This document shows positions 35,216 through 47,737 of a stretch of 64,000 nt of DNA, one piece after another (the stretch's first letter is position 1; every line of letters begins with the position of its first letter). A model generated the notes under the pieces. The model was not told the DNA's origin. It saw nothing but the letters and a program-made list of their open reading frames with translations, and ran no database searches. A program made the position numbers and the translations under genes. Origin of the DNA: Henricia sp. BOLD:AAB3569 (Eukaryota; Echinodermata; Asteroidea; Spinulosida; Echinasteridae); contig JBBELK010000482.1 of the NCBI GenBank assembly GCA_037783545.1, positions 186,001 to 250,000 of the forward strand, written 5' to 3'.

Positions 35216-36578
35216 CAAAAGGACCGATCACCTTTGAGTAAATCGCCAAGAACTGTTCTAGGATGACGTCATGGTGTCACGTGGTATCCTATGTTACTCA
35301 TTCCACGAGTAAAAAACTTAATCATTCCACAAAATACTCTATTTTAGACAAACTAATAATGCGACTTTAGAACGCCGACGTAAACCCAACAATTAACGTG
35401 TATTTGGTGGTCTCGAGTCAAGCAGTTGACGTGTAGTTGGTTATAAACTTTCAATTTAAAGAATTTGCACTACTGTTTCAAGCTGTTTCTGAAACATAAT
35501 TGTGCAAACTGTGCTTACTAGGGTTTAAATCCTCGACAATTTGCGTGCTAAAATCGGGGCCCTTCAACTTCAAAACCAAAGAAACGTTGATCGAAAAACA
35601 ATTTTTAAAACTGCAACTGAACAGCCACTCGTGAGTCATTGCGAAGAAAAATATATAGATGTATTTGTAGCAATTATATTTTCCCAAAGAAGACAAGTAC
35701 TTGTGAATATACGAGGCGAACCTAGGGATATGCCAGCAAAAGTTAAAAACTAAGGAATGTGTTTTCTGTGGGGAGGGCGCACAAATTTTGGCAAATCATT
35801 GAGTCGTCCAAAACGTGCGAGACTTGAAAATCCCAGCATTTATTTATTCTTTATTATTTTATTACCTCAAATTTCTGCAAAATTGTTGGTGATATCCCAC
35901 GATCAAAATCAATTATCTTTGTCACGGAAACCAAATTCAGTTTAGTGGCAAAATTAGGAGCTATCATTGTATTGTGATGCCGGCTTCAGTCGGCAAAAAG
36001 AGTGTCCCGAGAAAACGCACGAATACTGGGTAGAGTCTATTCCTAGCTCGTGGTTAATTTTCTGTTGTCCGCAAAAACCTAATCCAATAAAGGTTTTGCG
36101 CAGATTCGAAGTCCTAAAATTTAATGAACGCTCCAAAATAACTCAAAACTTTATATAATTACGAACTGCTCGAAAGAAAAGATTAATCTGGTTAATTCTT
36201 CATCCTTATTTTAAGACTGTTTTCCATTATTCAGTTGGTTTTTACCAAAACCGGAGGAAAACAAACGAAAGATTTCTCAAAAGCAGTGTTGTGTGTGTAC
36301 GTATACGTAACCCGATTACGTTATGCAGTAATGATGTTAGAGCCCCAGTTAATGAACGAACACGCAATCTTTTATTGTGGATTACACGGCAATAAAACTG
36401 GTAAAATTGTTCATTCTCCTTTTGTTAAAAAAATCCTTTTTTTTCGCTTTTTGAAATCCAAGCATTGCTGCTAATTATAACACACTAAGCTTGTTAGTAT
36501 CTCTGTAATTTACAGCGCTGCTGGGAAAGTCTCTTGGGGAAAGTCTCTTGGGGAAAATTGATTTGGCGACAGATTTAG
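35216..36578. other. Region downstream of Barhl (possible 3'UTR)
   Basis: No further coding exon. Contains a CRE/E-box cluster (GGATGACGTCATGGTGTCAC, 35260s) and AATAAA words at 36086 and 36391. Otherwise unrecognised. Confidence 0.35.
36086..36091 (+). terminator. First canonical AATAAA downstream of Barhl
   Basis: I saw no earlier AATAAA between the Barhl stop codon (34722) and this hexamer, so it is the first candidate polyadenylation signal; others follow near 36391 and 37420-37475. Use of this site implies a 3'UTR of about 1.4 kb that would include the GTCGACA array. Non-canonical signals closer to the stop are possible. Confidence 0.25.
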
Positions 36579-36895
36579 CTTGGGCGAATCCTCTCTCGAG
36601 TCGATTAGTATCGATACCAAATTGGAATCGAAATCGCGATTCGATATTTTAGAGGAATCGATTCCTATTGTATTGGCGATTCCAGCAAGTATCCGGCATT
36701 TTCTGAATGTTAATACATGCAGACATTACAAAATTCCAGTAATTTGGCAGTTTTTCGTATCGGTGTCTTGTATTGCGAGATGTTTTCAAATTTTAGTGCC
36801 AACTAAAGAATCGATTCCGAATAGAATCGCAATTTTATAAGTGGAATCGGAATCGATACCAAAAACGTCGGAATCGCCCAAGCCGAATAATGAGC
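36579..36895. mobile_element. GAATCGATTCC MITE with GCTTGGGCGA ends
   Basis: Left end GCTTGGGCGAATCC, right end GGAATCGCCCAAGC, with many palindromic GAATCGATTCC or CGATTCG words inside. Lies 1.9 kb downstream of the Barhl stop; a relative is in Barhl intron 1. Confidence 0.65.
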
Positions 36896-36956
36896 CTGAA
36901 AATGGTGACGTCATGTTGTATGAAAAGACCACGTGACAAGTAATACATGTAATCCA

Positions 36957-37745
36957 TTAAAGGGACGTCTGAAGTTCTGAACTAAAATTGTGTTTTTTTC
37001 TAACGGAAGCTAACTTTAGTTCAGATCTGATATTTTACAAATGTGTGCCAAACTTAACAAGATTTGATTAAAATTAAAATTATGAACATTTTTATTAGCG
37101 ATCGGTTTTAATTTCAGTCTCATGTACAAGGACTTTTCCGATTTTTTTTGTAACTGATATCGGATTTTTTTGGGGGGATGGTTGCTTAAAACTACAATTT
37201 ACAACTCTCGAATACTTGTATGGAGTAGATCAGTACTTACTGTGTAAAACCGTGTAGCATAAAATAACGTTCACTTTTTTTGTAAGTGCGAAATTATGCT
37301 TTTCGCACGCTGTTACGACCTGAAATGTATAAAATATGGTTGGCCCGGTCAGTTTATATTGTGATATTGTTAAATGTACAATTTTATTTCTGTGAAACTT
37401 GTGAAGTTGAGAAGAAAAAAGAATAATAAAAAAGAGGTCTATCGCTCGAAGAGCGCCAAAAATGATTATGTTGAATAAAGTTGTCGTTTTTCTTACTATT
37501 AGGTTTGAAATTGTATGTCTCCTGTTTTGCGTAGAATTTTTTCATATTTAATTTTCACGGTTGGTTCCTAAAGTGACATCACACAAACAGCGTCCTCACT
37601 TGGTAAAGAGAGGAAAGTGTAAAAAAAAAGAGCTTCATTTTTACATGTAGTTCAAAACAAAATGTCTTGATAGTATAATAATCTTACATAGGCCTATATT
37701 GCAAAGACCGAGCCTGATTTGACTGGCCATTTCAGGGGCCTTTAA
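36957..37745. mobile_element. TTAA-flanked element related to family A
   Basis: A 789-bp stretch bounded by TTAAAGGGAC and GGGGCCTTTAA. It contains the GTGACATCACACAAACAGCGTCCTC block that parallels the conserved block in family A. It lies downstream of Barhl and includes several AATAAA words near 37420-37475. Confidence 0.5.
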
Positions 37746-38015
37746 CACAGTTTTAACCTATTAATGACGTACCTCCCGCCCTATCTCCAAAACCCGCAAA
37801 AAAACCTTTAAAATTCCTTGGATTTTTTTAGGCACATTGAAAAAAAAAAAATGCATTTTTAAGGGGGCGTGTTTTGGAAATAAGCATGTGGCGAAAATAA
37901 TTATACACCGTACCTCCTATTTCAATATGCCAATAGGGGGCGCTATTTACAAAGATGGACCGACAACAATCTTTGAACTTTTCTCCCGAAATGCTACTGC
38001 ATGCACACCACCAAT

Positions 38016-38145
38016 AGACCCTTTCCACAGGCGGCCATGACAGGGGACAGTCACATTGTCACAGTGCGTCATGCACGAGTAGGCACTTTGTGGATCTATT
38101 GTCACATTATTTAAATATGAAAACCTGCCCCCTATCTATAGCAAC
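38016..38145. mobile_element. Palindromic MITE, GGCCATGACAGGGG arms, copy 2
   Basis: Begins after a TA with GACCCTTTCCACAGGCGGCC. The inner loop matches the complement of 3689-3831 (GTCATGCACGAGTAGGCACTTTG). Right arm CTGCCCCCTATCTATAGC. Confidence 0.65.
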
Positions 38146-39334
38146 AACCGTTTTCTTTTTTGAAGGATTTTTGTCGTCATTTTGCGTGAAAATTAAAGAA
38201 GCTCATTGGTGGAATGACATTCGTGCGCGTTGTGCGTATCCCCGTCACGCGCAACGCCTTCGTTGTACCAATAGGATGCGTTTGTTTCGCGCGTGTGGTC
38301 ATACGGAATTTGTGAGGATTTTAATATCGCTTTCTGTGGTCAAAAACTTTCATGAGAAATTCAAAGTTCAAAGCGTTATTACATTATAACATTGATATGA
38401 AATATGCAGTACAATTTGTCAAATTTTAGTACTCGGCAAAAATTAAAATTCTCATTTTTTTCCTTCAAAATCTTCGCAGTTTTTGAGAGGAATTTCGGCG
38501 CTCCTAGCGGTCAGGAAGGGAATTCACAGAATTTGTGCATGCATTATTGAAGAAGAAAAAAAGAAAGCCCGTTTTTGCTTGAGGGAGGGATGCGCTTAAC
38601 CCGTGGTAATCTCTTCGCATCCGCGTTTAAAGCAAGTCAAAATAATGCTCATCGATTATTGATAACACTTCTTCGGTTAAAAAGCTTTACAAGATATTGG
38701 GTGAAAATCGGTTAAGAAGATGTGTCAGATTATCCCGCTTACAATCGGCAACGGTGCAAATCCAACTCCCTTACGGTAAAAAATGTGCGCTCTTTTTTTT
38801 CTTCTTCTTTTTCGAGATAAAAGCCAATTTAAAGCCGGTGCGGCCGCAAAATTCCCACGCAAATCATTAAAACGTCTGCAAATATGAACAAATTTGTGAA
38901 AAGTGGAGCAGTGTTTGTTCGTGTACATAATCAGCGCCATTTTATCATACTGAATAACAGCTAGACAGACAACAAAAACGAATGACTATTGTCGAAGCTT
39001 CTGTCCCAAATATCGTTGAGGGAATCGCCGGGCAATCGGTGTTACTTATTCGGACGAGTCACCCGGGACAATCGGTGAAAACAGCCGGTTGCAAAGATGA
39101 CTTTTCCTCGGTGGTCTAGCTGAACGAGAATGGACTCGGGGACCGTAATGTTTGTTACATGTAATTAGAAGATTGCATTTTCCCATGATTGTCCATTTGC
39201 AAAACATCTTTCGGCCGGCGTATTGTCAACTTCATGCAAGTTGTATGAACCACGAGTGTTCTATTTCAAACATCGTGCTTGTGTAAGACCCGGTTTTGGG
39301 GGTTAGGGAATTTCATGTTAAATCGCTGTGCTGT
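38146..39334. other. Gene-free unique stretch
   Basis: No gene or repeat recognised; mixed composition with CpG-rich 38220-38290 and 38990-39130. Confidence 0.35.
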
Positions 39335-39485
39335 TTAAAGGCTCTATGTATCATTCCCAAGATACAACTTTTTGCAGATTCGTGGACGGGACTTTTTTTA
39401 TGAGTTAGCAATAACAAACACCACATGAAGTTATTTCCGTCCAAAATGGTATTACATGTTGGAAATTGACAACCAAAGGTGGGTT
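39335..39485 (+). mobile_element. MITE family B, truncated copy
   Basis: Begins TTAAAGGCTCTATGTATCATT and carries the block ACACCACATGAAGTTATTTC shared with 18473-18826. It stops where the large fold-back element (39486-40240) begins. Confidence 0.6.
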
Positions 39486-40240
39486 TCTAAACCAGTAAAA
39501 ACAGATTGGTTGTATTCAACCAATGTGGTAGATGTGTCCAACCAATCTATTGGTTAAAATAACCAATCTTACATGTATGTTTTTTCTTTTTAACCAATCC
39601 ATATTGGTTAAACCATAATATATCAAATTTTAGCTGAACATATCCCTCAAAGGAATAGAGCTCAAGAGAGATCACGATGGCAAGCTTCACTGAACAGGAA
39701 TGCAACAAAGGAGTGTGGGGTCAGAATGAAAAACACCAAAGAACAATGCAACTTGTGATTTGGGCAATTTGTGTGTATAGACAATTAGGAAATTTTTAAG
39801 TGAGTTTGGATTTATCAATGTCTTGTCAAAAACATCCAAATCAAAATGGTTAAATTGTCCAATCTGAATCGTGCCATTGCATTATGTATGGTGGAAGCAA
39901 AATACTGAACTGTAACTCCCCTTGCTTGAGTGCAATAAAGTTGACATCGTTGTTTTTTTGTGTTTTTCACTCCGACCCCACACTCATTTGTTGCATTCCT
40001 GTTCCGTGAAGCTTGCCATCATGGACTCCGTTGAGCTCTATTCCTTTGAGTGATATGTTCAGCTAAAATTTGATATATTATTTTCCTACATTAAATCTAA
40101 TTTCATAATAAATATCTACAAATGTCTTACTGGCGACAGAACTTTTTTGGTCGAGTGTAGATTGGTTGAAAAAGGAAACCACATGTAAGATTGGTTGGAC
40201 ACATATCTACCAACCACATTTGGTTTAGAAAACGTGCCCT
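39486..40240. mobile_element. Large fold-back element, AACCAATC-rich ends
   Basis: About 755 bp. The outer ends carry TTTCTAAACCA and inverse TGGTTTAGAAA, then TGTCCAACCAATCT in both arms. Long inner arms (39618-39760 and 39945-40083) are inverted copies sharing ATTTTAGCTGAACATATC, GGAATAGAGCTCAA and AGGAATGCAACAAA. No transposase frame. Confidence 0.75.
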
Positions 40241-40829
40241 CTTTCGTTCGGGAGGGGGCGCTGTTCATAACTTGAGAGAGAAAAATAGTAACGGGTCACT
40301 TTGTTATATAAATTAATAACAAAAAGGCGTAAAAACATGCAATTCGGGGGAAATCTCAACCTAGGGGTGATTACTCCTTGGCGCCAAGTAGACTATACAC
40401 TTTATGCAAGGATTAGTATACAAAAAAAATGTCATGGCCAGATTTAGCTTGAAACAGTGGCGCGGATGTCGTGGAGAAAACCATTAACGCGGCAAAATTT
40501 TCGCAGGGAAGATTTAGTAGTATTTTTCGATGGGAGGAGGAGAGGGAAAGATTGGGGAAATAAAAGGCTCCCAAGTTGCTGAAATGGCGAAGGTGGACAG
40601 CTTTGCCTCCATTACAAACTCATTTCGGCCGCCCCACTGGATCTAAAGCTCTTCCTATAACCCCAAGGCGCTCTTTAAGACTTTTGCGCGTGCAAAAAGG
40701 CGACCATAGACGGCGAGCCAACGGCTGTTGCATGTGTAACTGCAAACGTTGAAACACTGCTGTTTCATGTTGTGATTACATGTTTGGAAAACGTCTAAAA
40801 ACAGGAACAACAGCATCACATACCGGTAA

Positions 40830-41065
40830 CTAATGTTGATAATTTCAGCCACATAGATGCAGTAATACTTCAGAAAACATGAACAATTCAAGCATAGTTT
40901 TGTGTTGAATGAATGGAAAAAATTGTCTGCAGAAATTTGTTAAATACTTTTTGTTGGCAATTTCTCCCACAAAAGTACCATTTGACGCAGGAAAAAATTA
41001 CCATTGCTATCACCACTTTTAGTTAGATTTTATGGGTCACTGCTAATGATGTATTGGGGGCTTAA
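40830..41065 (-). mobile_element. MITE family B, reverse copy
   Basis: The segments TTTCAGCCACATAGATGCAGTAATACTTC and GGTCACTGCTAATGATGTATTGGGGGCTTAA match the 50208-50499 copy. Diverged, with no coding content. Confidence 0.5.
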
Positions 41066-41483
41066 AAGGGCCCTGAAATATATGATAAATTTGTTTAGAA
41101 AGACTTATTTCATTTTTATGTAAAATTTAATGTAAAATTTAAAAAAAGTAGAATTTTTCAACTTTGAAAATTTCTCAGACGGAATGCACTATTTTGGGCA
41201 CGAGAAAAGTAAAGAAAAACACAAGATTTCAAACTGGAATTGTGGAAAACTGCTGCAGTTTCCGCCCCTATTTTTCCACAGGCAATATGTAAAACAAATC
41301 CAAACACCCATGGGTTACAAACGTTTCAGCATGTTGGAGAAAATAATGGAATCTTCTGTGCACAGTTGAGTGTGATTTTCCTAATATGACATATTTATGA
41401 ATATGCAAATTTGTAGTAGCAAAAAACCCAACACTTGATTTTTGTCACCAAGACTTCCAAATACGGTTTCAATGACTGTAACA

Positions 41484-41646
41484 GAATAGACTGCAGAAGT
41501 GAATACGTCACCTTTTGTTAGTTGCCTAGGCAATGGCTCTACACTACAAATTACTGAACCGTGTCCTTGTGCTTTTGCAATGGTACTTTTTCCGACGGCC
41601 ATGATGTTTAGAGCCAATTACCATGGCAACCACGTCACACTTTTTG
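41484..41646. mobile_element. Palindromic MITE (family C), copy 4
   Basis: Starts ATAGACTGCAGAAGTGAATACGTCACC and ends AATTACCATGGCAACCACGTCACAC. Closest to copy 5 in reverse (both contain AAAAGTACCATTGCAAAAG or its complement). Confidence 0.7.
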
Positions 41647-42437
41647 CATCATTTGCATAATGACTGGTGCCCTGAATGCTTCACATTCAAATGGAGGGGC
41701 AGTTTAGAAAGTCGCATACTAAGCTGTTGTTGCTATGTGGTGCACACCATTGCCTTATAGCAAACAACAGTCTGGTTGCTTTGTACCATTCTCTCCTAAG
41801 TGAACATGATATTGATACTGTACTTAACACCTGCCATGTGCACCACATTGTAACAAAAATTTAGTCTGGTCAAGTGTAGGGATGAGATTGTCAATCAAAG
41901 AAAAAGTCTGAAAACTGACGAAAAGTCTGAAGAATGCATGTATCTTTCTATACTAATAATGTCATTCTCCCAGATTCAAAATGTCTGATTTCAGACAAAA
42001 GTCTAAAAAATCGCATGCCTGCAAGTGGGTACTAAAGTGTGCATGTGCAAGGAAATACATCAGTACACAATGCATGTCAAATACACAAACGGCTAAATTA
42101 CTAGTTGGACAGCATAAATTTCACTGATAAAAATACAATTTCTAGGGCACACTGCGCAAAAAAGTCAGATTGACATGTCCTGAAAGAGAGTCATGAAACA
42201 GCAGTTGAGCGTTGCTTGAAATACTCAACAGTCTGGTACTTACTAAAACAAAGTCGCAAATGGAAAATAAAGTGCTAATGGTCTCGAGGTGGTTGGGTGC
42301 GTTTTTGAAGCCCCGGGTCATGAATGCATTTTTGATTGAAAATTATTGGCTGTTGGGATGCTTTATTTACCGCTGAGAATATCGTTCCCCTTAGCGAGAT
42401 ATTAAGCAGAATTGTAGTTTTTGAGTATTTTTTTGAC

Positions 42438-42752
42438 TTAAAGGGCACCTGAAATGCATTTTACGTCCATCTTTGTGTGAATTTTATCAATAAATGTTAA
42501 TAAAATTGTAATATTGTAAAAAATTAATGTGGAATAAATGTAACACAATATTGAACATAACGGTGTTAATTTTTTTGCCTAAATCTACATCACGGCTTTT
42601 CCAGCTCTCCCGTGGTGGTAAATATTTAGTTTTATTTATATTTTCCCCATAAATACCCATTTACAACTAGAATATTTGCAGGGCTGTCTTTTGTTGACAT
42701 ATTTGAGTGTACTTTTTTAGCGAGAACTTGAAACTTTTTGTGAGCCCTTTAA
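42438..42752. mobile_element. Short TTAA-flanked MITE
   Basis: A 315-bp AT-rich element with ends TTAAAGGGCACC and GAGCCCTTTAA, which gives a 9-10 bp inverted repeat including TTAA. No coding content. Confidence 0.55.
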
Positions 42753-43291
42753 GGTGTAACATTTTCACTTAATTTGAAAGCAACGTGTTTTTAAGAGCTT
42801 CAAAAACAAAAAGCAAAAAACACCGCCTCCCCACCCAAAAAAAAAAGAAAGGAAAAAATAAATGAACAAAGTATACCGGTAAACCAAACTAAAACAACAT
42901 AAATTTAAAACAAAATGAAACAATTCCAGTGACGAAAGGTACATGAGACCAATTCCTTTTAATTTAAATTTTGATAAAATAAATGTAACTTGTGACGAAA
43001 GGGATTTTAATAAATGTGTGAAGTCATGCTTAAATTGACCAGGGGCAAATGTTGGTCTGGAAAAATAACGTTGGACTCAGGAAAAGTGCCTGATTTTGGT
43101 AACTTTTGGTAAATTTTTGTAACTTTTACCAAAGAATGTCCAACCTACATGTAGTGTTGGAAGAAATCCAATATGTCAAAATCTGAATATTCTATTCTTG
43201 AAAATTGAATATATGATGATCTTCTGATTTTGCAAACATTATCCAAAGCATGAAGTGAATGTTTACTCGTGCACCAACTGCGCTGCTAATA

Positions 43292-43433
43292 GACCGTATC
43301 GAATAGCCGCCATTTCGTGGGGCAGTTTCTTTGTTCCTTGAGGACATGCATGGTTGCACATATTGTGCTTCCATTGTTGAACGGTTTAAGTAACAAAAGG
43401 TGCCCCACGAAATGGCGGCTATTCGATACGGTC
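43292..43433. mobile_element. TA-flanked MITE with 34-bp perfect TIR
   Basis: A 142-bp element; TIR GACCGTATCGAATAGCCGCC...TTTCGTGGGGCA, perfectly inverted at the right, with flanking TA on both sides. Lies about 250 bp downstream of the putative DDX31 stop codon. Confidence 0.8.
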
Positions 43434-43686
43434 TATACTTGCGATTTCAAAAATTACTGTCTTATTAAACATTCGGAACAAGATAGAAACTCTGCTAGTG
43501 CCTCTTTAATCTTGTTTTTAAACGCACTATTGGCAATCCAGAAACGTTTTGCGCCTTTAAGTCCCATTGTTAGGACTTGACCCGAATCTGAACACACTTT
43601 GTGTCGACCTATAATTTGTACCTGTGTACTCAACCATCGCTTGTTGTAGAGATGACAGGAGGGGTGTTTTGAGGGCCGCCAACGTT

Positions 43687-43846
43687 TCATAACCGTCTTC
43701 CTTTAAGCCTCCGTCGATGTTTCGTCTTGGAGAATGACACCTTAGGTTGTTTCCTTCCCACCATGGTCTTGGCTCCGCCCCCAAGCCCGCTGGAATACTC
43801 GCTGAGTATGTGCTGCTTGGCGCTTGGTGGTTTGTAATCTGGTGTT
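43687..43846 (-). CDS. Terminal coding exon resembling the C-terminus of DEAD-box RNA helicase DDX31 (partial)
   Basis: On the minus strand a textbook acceptor (long T-rich tract then TATCAG) is followed by 160 nt open in one frame to TGA at 43689-43687, giving 52 residues in phase 2. The peptide begins TPDYKPPSAKQHIL, then SEYSSGL, GGGAKTMVGRKQPKVSF and a very basic end (KHRRRLKGRRL). The SEYSSG block after a Lys/Ser-rich stretch resembles the C-terminal LAEILRSEYSSGME region of human DDX31 as I remember it. DDX31/Dbp7 is a nucleolar helicase for large-subunit rRNA maturation, and a basic tail fits that. KVSF also matches an RVxF-type PP1-docking pattern, which could be chance. The position and orientation (tail to tail with Barhl) match human BARHL1-DDX31. 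No upstream exon with helicase motifs was found between 43.9 and 64 kb, so the gene is partial here. Exon reality is likely; the family name is tentative. Confidence 0.5.
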
Positions 43847-44311
43847 CTGATAAAAACAAAAATAAAACAAATTGAAATATTGTTAATTGTTAAATTATGT
43901 TAATAACCCAGTGTCAATGTTGCAACAAATCATGCAATCCACCGAAACATGCAATTTTTATAAAACACAACTTGGGTCATCCCAAAGCATAGTCTTGATG
44001 CAAGACTGAACTAACTGTTGGAGTTCGCGATCCCCGCACTAGTGTACGTGTTGCGACGAATCAATCGGTCTTACATCAATACTATGCATGTTTTGGTGGA
44101 TCACATGATTTGTGACATCTACAGGGGCTTCAAGATAATTTGTACAAAGTTGGCTATAATTTATAAAGGGTTTGAGGCTGCAAAAATGTGCTGCGACTTT
44201 GGGCTATTATTCACGAAATCACGAGACCTGCCAACCCTCCCGGATTTTGCAAAAGATTTTCTGGAAAATGACTGATTTTGCGACTCCCGACTTGACACAG
44301 ATAAAAACTCT

Positions 44312-44757
44312 CCTGCATCCCGTTTACACTTGATCCCGAGCTCGGGGTCGAACACCGAGCTCGGGATCAGCCCCGGATCACACAAACCGAGTGTAAATGC
44401 TATCTGGACCAAATTGGCCCCGGATCAGACCCCAAGATTTTGGTCTCGCATTGGCGAAGGGTTCGATCCTGAGCTCGGGATCAGTTTACAGTTAGATAAG
44501 CAATTAATCTTTACCGCATCCTGCCGCAGGAATTCAAGGGGCCTTGTACACTGTACATGTACAACCCATGCACACATTGATCAGTACATATACACACAGA
44601 GCATGACCTTTGACTGCAACTTCTGGCACCGCGCGCGCGAGATCAACTACACAATGTAAACTCGGCACTCAGGATCATTGCGGTTAACACTGACGCATTA
44701 TTATCAGGGGATCAATCTTGATCCTGAACTCAGTACCAGTGTAAACACGGTCCTGGA
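44312..44757. mobile_element. Fold-back element with GTTTACAC ends
   Basis: Left CCCGTTTACACTTGATCCCG and right CAGTGTAAACACGGTCC are inverted. Subterminal words GAGCTCGGGATC / GATCCCGAGCTC recur several times in both orientations. Confidence 0.6.
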
Positions 44758-45778
44758 TTGTCAATTAACAACCTCAGAGATTTATAGATGTGTCTGAAGT
44801 CAGGAGATCAACCTTAGTCACTCTTGTCTTTGCACAATTAAGGCATTTTGTACACATTTTGATTTCTTAAATTTATGTTTTGTTTCTTTGTTTTAGCTTC
44901 ATCTTAAAAGTGGTTGGAAATTCAGTAATCCTCTCTCGTGGTAAAGCACTCATTAATTGTGAGTGCATTTTTAAAAGCAAAAAGGAAAGCGTCAAATAAA
45001 AGCTGATTAATGCCATTCAGAACTTTAAATTAAACAGAAAAACAAAACGCGACAAAAATGCCATAAATTTATTCATGACACCGCCACTGCCATGAGCAAA
45101 CATCAACAATGACAGCTGGCTTAAATCTGCCACTCGCTCAGAAAATCCATCCATAATGGAGCTCCAATACGATCGCCATTAATTCGTCGACAATAAAACG
45201 TGAGAGAAACAGGAAAGCATAAGAAAAACACTTTTTTTTCCCTTTTTAATTCTGGGGATTACTGCAGTTGCGGGTATTAAGCCTTTGCTATAATGTACGG
45301 AGCGGCTCGAGTGCCAATTAAGTCTTCGCCGGCGCGAGGAAAATAGACCTAATCAGGCGGAAAATATGAGCAATGGCCACAATACACCGGCTTTTGATGG
45401 CTCGGACATCATTCCCGTAAAAGGGTCCATTTGCAAAATGGCTGGAGCCAGGGAAATTAAAAGGGACTTTTTCTTTTCCTCTGCAAATGAACAACATGGC
45501 CGTTACCAGATACGAGCCCCAAAAAATGAAATATGGACAATTCACAATTTTACTTAAGGTGTATAAAATAATTATATGTCAAACTGTTCAACCTTTTTCC
45601 TGGATATGGTTTATTTAAACAATATATTTCTGCATTTAAATTGAAATTATTTTCATTTTAAAAAATTTAGATAATGCCTACAAACATGCAAGGCTCTACA
45701 ATGCATTTAAGAGAGAGTTTACTCACTAATAATGATCATTCTGTGAAAAAAAGGTTTTAGGAGGTTCATGTGTCAGAT
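44758..45778. other. Unique stretch within the presumed DDX31 intron region
   Basis: No gene or repeat recognised. 45100-45540 has mixed base composition with ATTAA/TTAATT homeodomain-like words and could be conserved non-coding sequence; cannot be tested here. Confidence 0.3.
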
Positions 45779-46156
45779 ACGAGTCTTTCCACGGTAAAGG
45801 GGGCATTTTGGCAACATTTTCCAGAAAATACCTTTGTCTGGTCTCAAAATAAAAGAATTAAGTTTCAGTTCTGAAGAGATTTAAACCGAGGCCCAAAAAG
45901 GGTTACAAATAGTGTGACAACATGCCTTTTTAAAAACCCTGTGTACAAATTTCCAATATACGCTTGTAACCAGGACGGCCTAAAATGTATCCACAAGTGT
46001 CCGTCCCGGTTACGAGCGTACATGTATATTGGAAATTTATCTCTTCAGAACAACTTAAACTTGATTCTTTTATTTTGTGACCAGACAAAGGTATTTCCTC
46101 GAAAATATGGTCTGTGTTGCCAAAATGCCCCCTTTGCTGTGGAAAGACCCATATGA
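45779..46156. mobile_element. Fold-back MITE, GGGTCTTTCCACAGCAAAGG ends, copy 2
   Basis: Arms of about 180 bp inverted almost end to end: AGTCTTTCCACGGTAAAGGG...GGCATTTTGGCAACA at the left and its inverse at the right, with shared ATACCTTTGTCTGGTC, AGTTCTGAAGAGAT and AATTTCCAATATAC blocks. Confidence 0.8.
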
Positions 46157-46267
46157 AGTTTGTAGACTTAAAAAAAGCAATGGGTTAAGTGACAACATTT
46201 TACCGGCACTGTGGTATTTTATGTTGCTTTTTGCCCAAAAATGAAACTATGTGGGATGGAGGCGACC

Positions 46268-46301
46268 ATCTCCCCCCACCCCCACCCCCACCCCCACCTC
46301 C
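46268..46301 (-). repeat. C-rich tract (minus-strand G-quadruplex potential)
   Basis: (CCCCCA)n-type run; the minus strand reads as four or more G5 blocks separated by single T, a strong G-quadruplex pattern. Confidence 0.7.
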
Positions 46302-47157
46302 CATCCATGGCTACAAGTTGCTCTGATCCAAATCCCTGTCCAACGGTCTGAGCAAGAAACAATGACAATTCGAAATGATCGCTCAGGGGTTTCCTGCCTA
46401 TAAACTGAGCTTGTGTATCGCTAGTTCTGCTATGTTTTATTGACGATGACACTAACACAGCTTAGTGACAAAACCAAGGCCTAAAGCAGACCGCACTCCA
46501 TAGTGCAAAACGGCCCGGGGGGAGACACAGGTCCACAGAATCCCCCTTTTATGCTCAGCATCCACCGCAGCAGAGAGAGAGGGGAATCAATTGCTCTAAT
46601 GGTCTAATCTCGGCAAACACACACCCGGACGAAGGTCTGTCTCTTAAATAAGCCTTTGCAATGTTGTGTGTGTGTGTTGTGCTAATGGGGGTGACAGATG
46701 CGGGCACATCGGAGACGTGGGCCTAAAGTAATCGAGCCTCGCAAATTTGCGCGTGCGTGTGTCCATCCCCGCACACGCGAGCGGGGACGGAAGCGCGGGT
46801 GGTTGGGTTTGCTCAATGAATCGGGGATCAAGTACTTGAGTCGAGTGGGACGAAATGATGCAAATCTGGAATGAGAATGGGTGATCTTGACAAAAATGAG
46901 GTGCTAATGGAGATTTAATAAGAATTCACGGAGTGGGCCAATGGCCTGTTAAAAATGTGGAGGTTTGTCGACGTCGAAGAAATTTAGTCTCGGTTTGCTT
47001 GTAAATTACAAAGTACCGGTACATGTATGCAATGCAATGAATCTATCTTCTTGAAATGTTTTGTGAGCAAAAGTAGCTTTTGATTTTGTTTAAAGGCCTA
47101 ATGAGTAATATGTCATCTGCAAGAAGAAGCTTTTTAGGGATTCCTGGGATGCGATTT
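46302..47157. other. Unique stretch, candidate conserved non-coding sequence
   Basis: No repeat recognised. 46490-46900 is GC-balanced with CTAATGG, CAATTGC, TGACAG and CTTTGCAATG words and a (TG)n run. No coding potential. Confidence 0.3.
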
Positions 47158-47610
47158 CACAACAGTTAATAAGACGAGTTCAATGCATCCTAATTCCCAT
47201 ACCAACGTCCCAAGATAAGAAGAGTGACCCTTTCTAAGATGCGTCTTAGCACTTTGTGAAATCGGCCCCTGGTCATGTATTTAAATCAAGTAACAGGTCT
47301 CGCCAGTTGGTACAAATTATCAACTAACCACTGAGACCTGAAAATCGATTACACAAAAGTTAAGACGAATTCAATGCGTCTTAATTCCCATACCAACTTC
47401 CAAGAAAGGAAGAGTGACCCTTCCTAAGACGTGTCATAGCGCTTTGTGAAATCGGCCCCTAGTCGTGTATTTAAATCAAGTATCGGGTCTCGCCGGTTAG
47501 TACAAATTGTCAACTAACCACTGAGTTCAATGCGCCCTAATTCCCATACCAACGTACCAAGATAAGAAGAGTGACCCTTCTTAAGATGCATCTTAGCACT
47601 TTGTAAAATC
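47158..47610 (+). repeat. Dispersed repeat in three tandem units
   Basis: Three units of about 170-180 bp repeat the words GAGTTCAATGC, TAATTCCCATACCAAC, GAAGAGTGACCCTT, TTGTGAAATCGGCCCC and ATTTAAATCAAGTA. The last unit lacks part of the second half. A reverse copy lies at 590-1000. Confidence 0.65.
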
Positions 47611-47737
47611 GCCCCGCGGAATAACAGAAAAACATATATCTAGAGAAGATTGTTGATAAACTAGCCTGAAGAAATTTCATGCAATCAATGCTTCATACAA
47701 CCTTTAAAATCCATGCACGGTTTTTGTGTTAAGTTAT

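Noticed and set aside
43454-43859. 100- and 78-codon minus frames overlapping the DDX31-like exon
   Set aside because: They are alternative frames of the same region; the 52-codon frame after the acceptor is the one with the family-like SEYSSG block and the basic tail.
44018-44275. 85-codon + frame
   Set aside because: No domain, starts at a non-ATG codon and shows no splice context.
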